Positions 1 to 5,484 of a stretch of 30,889 bases of DNA are shown here, one piece after another (the stretch's first letter is position 1; each line of letters starts with the position of its first letter). The notes under the pieces are model-generated. The model saw only the letters and a program-made list of their open reading frames with translations. It did no database searches and had not been told where the DNA came from. The translations under genes and the position numbers were made by a program. Source of the DNA: JBIQJD01 sp044507695 (GTDB lineage Bacteria; Bacteroidota; Ignavibacteria; Ignavibacteriales; Ignavibacteriaceae); the NCBI GenBank assembly GCA_044507695.1, contig JBIQJD010000025.1, positions 1 through 30,889 of the forward strand, in the 5' to 3' direction.

Positions 1-33
1 TAATAATAATCAGAGAGTTGCTTATCTTGGTGT

Positions 34-510
34 CTAATTTACGGGGTACAGTTCAAAATTACTTGTACCATAATATTGAGTACTTGGAGCGTTTACTTTT
101 ACTAATTGCGGATAAACATAACCAATTACATGGTTCTGACCGTTGGACATCTGGTAAAAATAATTACTTAAAGTATTAGCCGGATAAGGTGCCTGGTTAA
201 TATTTGTACCAAGGAAACTGTTTGCCCAAACAGGCATACCATCCTTAGGCCAATTATCATCATCGATATCCTTATTGTCACCTTCAAATTGAGCAAAGAT
301 TACAAGTATTTTTACGTAAGATCCATTTAATGTTTTTGCAGGCGCTAATTGACCACCTGTTTGTGGAGGATTTGACTGATAACCTGCAGGTTTATTTTGC
401 TCATCATATTCTCCATCCTCATCTATCATCCCGCATTCATACCTGCTTTGTGCAAATATGTTAACTGAAAATAGTAGAAAAATAAAAAGTAAAGAAAATA
501 AAGTTTTCAT
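34..510 (-). CDS. Truncated M6-family-like secreted metalloprotease (N-terminal part only)
   Basis: 158 residues with a clear signal peptide (hydrophobic residues 4-18, cleavage likely after FAQ). The segments KILVIFAQF, NTLSNYFYQMSNG and VIGYVYPQ resemble the start of the catalytic region of M6-like (immune inhibitor A-type) metalloproteases in Bacteroidota/Ignavibacteria, as I recall that family. The family is normally several hundred residues long, and the zinc motif HExxH lies beyond the point where this frame stops, so no catalytic residues are present. The stop at 34-36 may be a real truncation or a frameshift; only 33 further bases are available. An AGGGG ribosome site overlaps the stop codon of the upstream T9SS gene, nine bases before the ATG, so the two genes look co-transcribed. 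Probably an inactive remnant. Confidence 0.6.
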   Translation of the reverse strand: MKTLFSLLFIFLLFSVNIFAQSRYECGMIDEDGEYDEQNKPAGYQSNPPQTGGQLAPAKTLNGSYVKILVIFAQFEGDNKDIDDDNWPKDGMPVWANSFLGTNINQAPYPANTLSNYFYQMSNGQNHVIGYVYPQLVKVNAPSTQYYGTSNFELYPVN

Positions 511-519
511 TTTGGACCC

Positions 520-1392
520 CTACTTTATTAATGTGAATTTTTTAGTTATTCTTTTATCACCATTTAAAACGGCATAGAAATATGTTCCGCTGCTTAATGG
601 GATATTATCTGTATTAATGGCGATAGTTAATTTTCCATTTGCAGGATATTCCTGCTCAAATAATATTGAACCAAGAATGTTATATACAATAAGCTTTATT
701 TTTTTTTCAGAGGATGTTTGAGGAAGTATAATATCAATATTACTTATCCCATTAAAAGGATTAGGATAGTTTTGCGATACTGAGAATGCTTCCGGCAATA
801 CTGGCTCATTATCATTAACTGAAACAAGAGTTCCATATTCAATGCCGTTTATTTTTGCATATGTTAAAAGATTTATAGTGCCATCATCATAAGCTTCCCT
901 TACTAAACCTATGCCTTCAGCCAACCAGAATCTATAATAAGTATAAGAAAAGTCAAAAATCCTAATACCTTTAATACTTCTCCAGTCACCAAACAAAAAA
1001 ACTGTGTCAATAAAGAAACATTCTGCATAACCTGTATCTATTACTGGATTGAAATTCCATGCTACAGGCCATACTTCACCCAATTTTACATCAGCTTTAA
1101 AATACATATGTTCTTCAGGCTCACCTCCAAACCAGGGATGATAAGCTGAAAACAAATTTCCATTGCTATCAATTCGGGCTTCTACAAAATCAAAAGGGGA
1201 TGGTAAAACGAAGTAAGTTTTACCATTTGGATAGGTTGTATCCTTTTCTATTTTGCAAAACCTATATCCTTGAGAATCAGGAAAATAAAATTGATACTCA
1301 TTTCCTATGGCAAGTGGGAAATAATTTGGTGTTTGAGCAGAGACGTTTTTTATTAAAAACAAACTCAGAAAAAAAACAATAAACCTTTTCAT
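520..1392 (-). CDS. T9SS-secreted protein, tandem paralogue 1
   Basis: 290 residues. A signal peptide (1-20, ending SAQ) leads a domain of about 170 residues that I do not recognise. It opens NYFPLAIGNEYQFY and closes AKINGIEYG, and is rich in aromatic residues, probably beta-structured. A short linker leads to a type A T9SS sorting domain with NYPNPFN at 208-214 and a terminal KKFTLIK. The protein is therefore expected to cross the outer membrane through T9SS and be released or anchored on the surface. It is closely similar to the next two genes along its whole length, and its 5' end lies inside a 275-bp repeat shared exactly with paralogue 2. The M6-like remnant follows nine bases downstream. 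Function unknown. Confidence 0.9.
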   Translation of the reverse strand: MKRFIVFFLSLFLIKNVSAQTPNYFPLAIGNEYQFYFPDSQGYRFCKIEKDTTYPNGKTYFVLPSPFDFVEARIDSNGNLFSAYHPWFGGEPEEHMYFKADVKLGEVWPVAWNFNPVIDTGYAECFFIDTVFLFGDWRSIKGIRIFDFSYTYYRFWLAEGIGLVREAYDDGTINLLTYAKINGIEYGTLVSVNDNEPVLPEAFSVSQNYPNPFNGISNIDIILPQTSSEKKIKLIVYNILGSILFEQEYPANGKLTIAINTDNIPLSSGTYFYAVLNGDKRITKKFTLIK

Positions 1393-1590
1393 AATAGTTC
1401 TTTCTTAAAATTTTTTATGATTACTGCTTAAACCTTTATATAAAACCTGTATAAAATATTTCTGAATTACTAAAAACAAAAATACCAGAATTAATTTTTA
1501 CTATGGACCTGCTTTTTGCAAATTTATTAATTGAAAACAGAAGGAAAATAAAAAGTAAGGAACAGAAATTTTTCATTTAAACCCCTACTT
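1316..1590. repeat. Exact direct repeat, copy 1 (275 bp)
   Basis: Identical by eye to 2384-2658, offset 1068 bp. The repeat covers the first codons of paralogue 1, the whole spacer upstream of it (promoter region and M6-like fossil) and the last two codons of paralogue 2. The identity stops abruptly on both sides, at 1315 and 1591, while the flanking coding regions are only similar. This indicates recent duplication or gene conversion centred on the non-coding spacer. Confidence 0.95.
1436..1576 (-). pseudogene. Fossil N-terminus of an M6-like secreted protease, copy 1
   Basis: A 46-codon frame that begins with an ATG eight bases after the stop codon of paralogue 2, behind an AGGGG ribosome site. 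Its first 23 residues (SLLFIFLLFS core, then AKSR) match the signal peptide of the protein at 34-510 (SLLFIFLLFS, AQSR). Homology then ends, and the frame runs into the upstream region of paralogue 1 until a TAA. The simplest reading is that this was the start of a second M6-like gene, deleted right after the signal peptide. It could still be translated as a small exported peptide, but nothing shows that. Confidence 0.7.
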
Positions 1591-2460
1591 TATTAATGTG
1601 AATTTTTTAATTACTCTTTCCTCACCATTTAATACAGCATAGAAGTATGTTCCGCTGCTTAATAGAATATCATCTGCATTTAATGAAATTGTTATTCTTT
1701 CATTTACAAAATATTCCCGCTCAAATAATTTTGAACCAAGAATATTATAGACTATTAGCTTTATTGTTTTTTCTGATGTTGCTTGAGGAAGAGAAATATC
1801 AATGTTGGTTATTCCGTTAAAAGGATTTGGATAATTTTGAGATACTGAAAAAGAACCGGGAATATTTAATCGATCATCATCTACAGAAACAGGTGTTCCA
1901 TAAATCAATCCATTTATTTTAGCATAATTAAGAAGAACAATTGTACCATCATCAAAAGAGTACCTAACTGGTCCAATATCTTCTGCAACCCAATATCTAA
2001 AATATATATAGGAAAAATCGAATATACTTATTCCTTTTACGCTTCTGAATTTACCAAATAGAAATACACTATCTTCAAAAAAGCATTCTGCATACCCTGT
2101 ATCTATTACGGGATTAAAATCCCAGGCAACAGGCCATATTTCACCCAATTTTGCATCAGCTTTAAAATACATCCCTTCTTCAGGATCACCACCATCAAAG
2201 AATGGCTTAAAGATAGAAAGTAGATTACCAAGACTATCTACTCTACTATCTCCAAAATAAAATATTGATGGCAATGATATATATAAATTACCATTTGGAT
2301 AAAGGGTATCTCTTTCTATTTTGTTGAACGCATAATTATCTGTATCGGGAAAATAAAATTGATATTCATTTCCAAGGGCAAGCGGGAAATAATTTGGTGT
2401 TTGAGCAGAGACGTTTTTTATTAAAAACAAACTCAGAAAAAAAACAATAAACCTTTTCAT
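1585..2460 (-). CDS. T9SS-secreted protein, tandem paralogue 2
   Basis: 291 residues: signal peptide 1-20 identical to that of paralogue 1, an unrecognised aromatic-rich domain (about 21-190), and a T9SS type A sorting domain starting at the QNYPNPFNG motif and ending KKFTLIK. Within the domain, the blocks YFKADAKLGEIWPV, NPVIDTGYAEC and KGISIFDFSYIYFRYWVAE are shared with the neighbours. Substitutions are scattered, and charged residues in the middle vary more than the aromatic framework, as in duplicated surface proteins that are diverging. The spacer before it is the second copy of the 275-bp repeat and holds a fossil protease start. Function unknown. Confidence 0.9.
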   Translation of the reverse strand: MKRFIVFFLSLFLIKNVSAQTPNYFPLALGNEYQFYFPDTDNYAFNKIERDTLYPNGNLYISLPSIFYFGDSRVDSLGNLLSIFKPFFDGGDPEEGMYFKADAKLGEIWPVAWDFNPVIDTGYAECFFEDSVFLFGKFRSVKGISIFDFSYIYFRYWVAEDIGPVRYSFDDGTIVLLNYAKINGLIYGTPVSVDDDRLNIPGSFSVSQNYPNPFNGITNIDISLPQATSEKTIKLIVYNILGSKLFEREYFVNERITISLNADDILLSSGTYFYAVLNGEERVIKKFTLIK

Positions 2461-2658
2461 AATAGTTCTTTCTTAAAATTTTTTATGATTACTGCTTAAA
2501 CCTTTATATAAAACCTGTATAAAATATTTCTGAATTACTAAAAACAAAAATACCAGAATTAATTTTTACTATGGACCTGCTTTTTGCAAATTTATTAATT
2601 GAAAACAGAAGGAAAATAAAAAGTAAGGAACAGAAATTTTTCATTTAAACCCCTACTT
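2384..2658. repeat. Exact direct repeat, copy 2 (275 bp)
   Basis: Partner of 1316-1590. It contains the start of paralogue 2, its upstream region, the second M6-like fossil and the last two codons of paralogue 3. The first difference on the right is a single base at 2659 versus 1591. Confidence 0.95.
2504..2644 (-). pseudogene. Fossil N-terminus of an M6-like secreted protease, copy 2
   Basis: Base-for-base copy of the fossil at 1436-1576, because both lie inside the 275-bp repeat. It again starts eight bases after the stop of a T9SS paralogue (here number 3), with the same AGGGG site and the same 46-codon length. Its position repeats the order T9SS gene then protease start that is seen in longer form at 520-1392 and 34-510. 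Confidence 0.7.
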
Positions 2659-3528
2659 CATTAGTGTAAATTTTTTAGTTATTCTTTTCTCACCGTTTAA
2701 TACGGCATAGAAATATGTTCCGCTGCTTAATGGGATAGCATCAGTATTTAAGGAAATCGTTATTCTTCCATTTGTTTGATATTCCTGTTCAAACAATTTT
2801 GAACTAAGAATATTATAAACTATAAGCTTTATTTTTTTTTCTGAGGATGCCTGAGGTAAGGAAACATCAATACTGGTATTTCCATTAAATGGATTCGGGT
2901 AGTTTTGAGATACTGAAAATGAACCTGGTACTGGAGGATTTTCTTCACCAACAGAGACCAAAGTTCCATATACTACACCATTTATTTTGGCATAAGTCAA
3001 AAAATTAACTGTCCCGTCATCGTATGCCTCTCTCACCAAACCAATATCTTCTGCAACCCAGAATCTGTAGTATATATAGGAGAAGTCGAATATGCTTATT
3101 CCTTTTACGACCCTCCATTTGCCAAACAGATAAACTGTATCAATATAAAAGCATTCTGCATAGCCAGTATCAATTACAGGGTTAAAATTCCAGACAACTG
3201 CCCAGATTTCACCCAGCTTAGCATCAGCCTTAAAATATAATCCTTCTTCAGGATCACCGCCGTAAAAGAATGGTTTGAATATAGAAAGAAGATTACCAAG
3301 ACTATCTACTCTACTATCACCAAATTCAAATATTGTTGGTAGTGAAACATATAACTTTCCATTTGGATATAAAGTATCTCTTTCGATTTTGCCAAAGACA
3401 TAACTCTCTGTATCAGGGGAATAAAATTGATACTCATTACCAATTGCAAGCGGGAAATAATTAGGTGTTTGAGCATAAACATTGTATGTTAAAAACATAG
3501 TCAGAAAAAAAACAATATAGATTTTCAT
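2653..3528 (-). CDS. T9SS-secreted protein, tandem paralogue 3
   Basis: 291 residues and the most promoter-proximal of the close trio. The signal peptide (ending VYAQ) differs from the shared one of paralogues 1 and 2, so it escaped the recent conversion event. The body carries the same framework (YFPLAIGNEYQFY, YFKADAKLGEIW, NPVIDTGYAEC, AKINGVVYG) and a T9SS domain with SQNYPNPFNG ending KKFTLMK. The upstream region to about 3645 is still recognisably related to the spacers of paralogues 1 and 2 but has diverged; it lacks the protease fossil. Probably the first gene of a polycistronic unit reading toward base 1. Function unknown. Confidence 0.9.
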   Translation of the reverse strand: MKIYIVFFLTMFLTYNVYAQTPNYFPLAIGNEYQFYSPDTESYVFGKIERDTLYPNGKLYVSLPTIFEFGDSRVDSLGNLLSIFKPFFYGGDPEEGLYFKADAKLGEIWAVVWNFNPVIDTGYAECFYIDTVYLFGKWRVVKGISIFDFSYIYYRFWVAEDIGLVREAYDDGTVNFLTYAKINGVVYGTLVSVGEENPPVPGSFSVSQNYPNPFNGNTSIDVSLPQASSEKKIKLIVYNILSSKLFEQEYQTNGRITISLNTDAIPLSSGTYFYAVLNGEKRITKKFTLMK

Positions 3529-3684
3529 AGTAGTATTTTCTTAAAATTTTTAATGATTACTGAAATAGATCCTTTATGTAAAACCAGTATAAAATATTTC
3601 TGAATTACTAAAAACAATACTACAGGAATAAATTTTATCAGTATTGTGTTTAACTATGTCAATATACCACAAACATATGAAAGG

Positions 3685-3792
3685 GAGTTTAGTTTTACCA
3701 TTTAACAAATGGTAAATAAGCAAATACCTCTGGATGAATAGATATTTTAATTCATAAAGCTTAAACAATACTTTACTCCCCAGAATATAGAA
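3685..3792 (-). pseudogene. Possible decayed T9SS sorting domain
   Basis: Read on the minus strand, this stretch gives FYILGSKVLF and, further on, LLNGKTKL. These match VYNILGSKLF and VLNGEKRI of the intact sorting domains in the same order, but with about 11 residues fewer between them. No intact domain can be read around it. It may be the tail of another lost array member. The similarity is weak and could be chance. Confidence 0.3.
3694..3716. repeat. Perfect 10-bp inverted repeat, 3-bp loop
   Basis: The arms TTTACCATTT (3694-3703) and AAATGGTAAA (3707-3716) are separated by AAC. It is AT-rich, with no T-run right after it on either strand, so it is a poor terminator. It lies about 165 bp upstream of paralogue 3 and could be an operator or a chance palindrome. 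Confidence 0.5.
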
Positions 3793-3898
3793 AGTTGATA
3801 GATAGTATTTAATGCGGCAAGTATTTATTTTACAGTGCAAATAAAAAATCTGTACAACTTAATTGGTGTTAAACGGCAGATTAAATTATTTTACATAG

Positions 3899-3921
3899 GG
3901 ATGGTGTTGCCTCACCATTCC
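3899..3921. terminator. Hairpin after the fourth T9SS gene
   Basis: GGATGGTG (3899-3906) pairs with CACCATTCC (3913-3921) with one bulged base and a six-base loop, directly after the stop codon of the minus-strand gene at 3927. On the plus strand it is followed by GTTTTT. On the minus strand the downstream bases are only AT-rich, so as a minus-strand terminator it is weak. Confidence 0.45.
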
Positions 3922-3926
3922 GTTTT

Positions 3927-4820
3927 TCATTTCAAAAAAGTCATTTTTATTATATAAGAATATCCTGAAGTTTTCAGAACACATACATAAACTCCGCTGC
4001 TTAAATTATCTGCATTAAATTTTATTGAGTGATTGCCTGCTTGCATTTCTTCTTCAATTAAAACTTTTATCTCTCTTCCAAGTATATCATATATTTTTAA
4101 TGTTATAAAAGATTGCTGCGGAATAGAAAATGAAATTGTTGTATTTGGATTAAACGGATTTGGATAGTTTTGATAAAACTTAAAATCTTTTACTAAATAA
4201 TTTTCTTCTTCAACAGAAACTACGGTTGTATCTCCATAAGCAATACCATCTATTACGCATCCAATTAAAAATTCCGGAGGACTTTCTGCATCATAAGCCT
4301 CAAGTAATCCAAATTCTTCAGACCAATATTGATATTCCTCAACAAGACTGCTGTCTGTTATCTTCAATAAATTGTATTTAATAATATTACCCGACCAGTT
4401 ATAGGTACCGGTATCTATTATTTCATAATAAGCAGGTATTCCAGTAAAAAATAAATTTACCCATGCATCATGTAATTGAGCATTCTTTTTATAATAAATT
4501 CCAGAAGAATCAAAGAATATATTTCCACGACTATAATAAAATCCAAGAGTATCTACTCTATTATATTGATAGTAAGGTCCACCTATCGCAATTCCATTAA
4601 TATAGCTATACCCTTCAACAACATAATAGTCCAAAGAATCTATAGTAACTATACTATCCAATACTTTATAATAAAACTTTTCCCTTCCGAAGTCTGCCAT
4701 GTATAGCCAAGAATTTTCAGGAAGCAATGGAGCAGGCTCCACCAAATAATATTGCGCATTGAGATTTGCCGTAGAAAATAAGATAATTAAAAAAAAAGTT
4801 TTAAGTATAATACATTTCAT
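3927..4820 (-). CDS. T9SS-secreted protein, distant fourth member of the array
   Basis: 297 residues from the chosen start (MKCIILK). The open frame extends 23 codons further upstream, but those codons read through a copied sorting-domain fragment, and the ATG at 4820 has an AGGAAA ribosome site, so the shorter form is preferred. Signal peptide 1-23 (ending NAQ); unrecognised middle domain with YWSEEFGLLEAY and IDGIAYG, placed like the WLAEGIGLVREAY and INGIEYG segments of paralogues 1-3; T9SS type A domain with NYPNPFNPNTTISF from 218 and terminal MTFLK. The sorting domain is of a different subtype from that of the trio (NPFNPNTT rather than NPFNG). Part of its 3' end is duplicated just upstream. 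Function unknown. Confidence 0.85.
   Translation of the reverse strand: MKCIILKTFFLIILFSTANLNAQYYLVEPAPLLPENSWLYMADFGREKFYYKVLDSIVTIDSLDYYVVEGYSYINGIAIGGPYYQYNRVDTLGFYYSRGNIFFDSSGIYYKKNAQLHDAWVNLFFTGIPAYYEIIDTGTYNWSGNIIKYNLLKITDSSLVEEYQYWSEEFGLLEAYDAESPPEFLIGCVIDGIAYGDTTVVSVEEENYLVKDFKFYQNYPNPFNPNTTISFSIPQQSFITLKIYDILGREIKVLIEEEMQAGNHSIKFNADNLSSGVYVCVLKTSGYSYIIKMTFLK
3940..4048. repeat. Exact direct repeat, copy A (109 bp)
   Basis: 3' end of the fourth T9SS gene, encoding most of the last 40 residues of its sorting domain. Identical by eye to 4845-4953, offset 905 bp. Confidence 0.95.
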
Positions 4821-4831
4821 AGTTTTTCCTA

Positions 4832-4953
4832 TCATGATAATAAGGTCATTTTTATTATATAAGAATATCCTGAAGTTTTCAGAACACATACATAAACTCC
4901 GCTGCTTAAATTATCTGCATTAAATTTTATTGAGTGATTGCCTGCTTGCATTT
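4832..4953 (-). pseudogene. Orphan T9SS sorting-domain fragment
   Basis: It encodes the last part of a sorting domain (GNHSIKFNADNLSSGVYVC onward), identical to the downstream gene until a few codons before the end, where it reads IKMTLLS and stops at 4832-4834. The rest of the gene is missing: at 4954 the sequence switches to the unrelated reading frame of 4927-5142. It looks like the 3' scar of a deleted or converted array member. Confidence 0.8.
4845..4953. repeat. Exact direct repeat, copy B (109 bp)
   Basis: Partner of 3940-4048. Both copies lie on the same strand, so recombination between them would delete the whole fourth T9SS gene. Confidence 0.95.
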
Positions 4954-5142
4954 AATCTGCAGCCACCGGGGAGTTCTTTTAAATTCTGCAGAGGTTTTCT
5001 GTTCTGAGATTTTTGGGGGGAAATTTACTGCGATTATTTTTTTAAGTCCGTTCTCAAAAAGTATGTCATCGCTAAAATTAGTTATATGGTTATTAAAGAA
5101 TTGATCGATTTCAATACTCCTTGCATGAATGTACCGTGCCAT
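4927..5142 (-). pseudogene. Cut-off hypothetical gene fused to duplicated DNA
   Basis: A 71-codon frame with a convincing start: ATG at 5142 behind GGGAGAA. About the first 63 residues (starting MARYIHARSIEIDQFF) come from DNA not seen elsewhere in the window. The last residues read into the 109-bp repeat in a frame other than that of the sorting domain, and the frame then stops. I recognise no domain; the N-terminal stretch is hydrophilic, with no signal peptide or membrane segment, so it looks cytoplasmic. Most likely the 5' remnant of a gene whose 3' part was replaced when the T9SS fragment landed here. Confidence 0.5.
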
Positions 5143-5484
5143 TAATTTCTCCCTTACTTCCTTACCCCAAATAATAAAATTTTAAGAACCGGAGTTCTAT
5201 TCAGTTTTGGAAGTATAAGAAAAATTAATCCTTATTGCACTTTATTTAAGGTCATCACGCAAATTTAAATTTCTTACTGCGCCTGTCACGGCCCATACCA
5301 TGATAGTACAAAGTAGATAAAAGGAATTAATTTAGCATCAATAAAAAAATGTTCGAATGAGTCTTAGATATAAAAATAGTCTTACAGAATTTCCCCTCCT
5401 CAGTAATGGTATGGGACCATGACTGTCACACGAATATTTAAATTTCTTTATATTTATAGTTCATTTTCAATATAAGAGAGAACG
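5143..5484 (+). promoter_or_regulatory. 342-bp intergenic region / valS leader
   Basis: Non-coding stretch between the cut-off minus gene and valS. It contains a long inverted repeat (5285-5301 with 5406-5423) and, outside it, a 13-bp direct repeat ATTTAAATTTCTT at 5263-5275 and 5436-5448. The second of these lies 36 bp before the valS ATG and may be part of the promoter. I do not see T-box landmarks that I could defend. Confidence 0.5.
5285..5423. repeat. Long-range inverted repeat upstream of valS
   Basis: GTCACGGCCCATACCAT (5285-5301) pairs with ATGGTATGGGACCATGAC (5406-5423): 16 base pairs with one mismatch and one bulge, enclosing 104 bases. As RNA it would close a long multibranch loop in the valS leader. 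As DNA it resembles the termini of a small non-autonomous element, although no clear target duplication abuts the arms. Confidence 0.7.

Larger units (their letters stand above)
3529..3926. other. 398-bp non-coding stretch with decayed repeat material
   Basis: The part next to paralogue 3 (3529 to about 3645) is a diverged version of the promoter-side spacer found before paralogues 1 and 2. The middle holds a perfect 10-bp inverted repeat (3694-3716) and a possible decayed sorting domain (3685-3792). The far end carries the hairpin downstream of the fourth T9SS gene (3899-3921). The 88-codon minus frame across 3574-3840 is not convincing as a gene. Confidence 0.6.

Noticed and set aside
3574..3840. 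88-codon minus-strand open frame upstream of T9SS paralogue 3
   Set aside because: No ribosome site, unusual composition, and its 3' end coincides with the conserved upstream region of paralogue 3. At most it overlaps a decayed sorting domain.
4821..4889. 23-codon extension of the fourth T9SS protein
   Set aside because: These codons read the duplicated sorting-domain DNA in another frame; the signal peptide begins properly at 4820.
5143..5484. T-box leader for valS
   Set aside because: The leader length and a stem are suggestive, but I could not identify a specifier loop plus antiterminator with the T-box consensus, and T-boxes are rare in this group.
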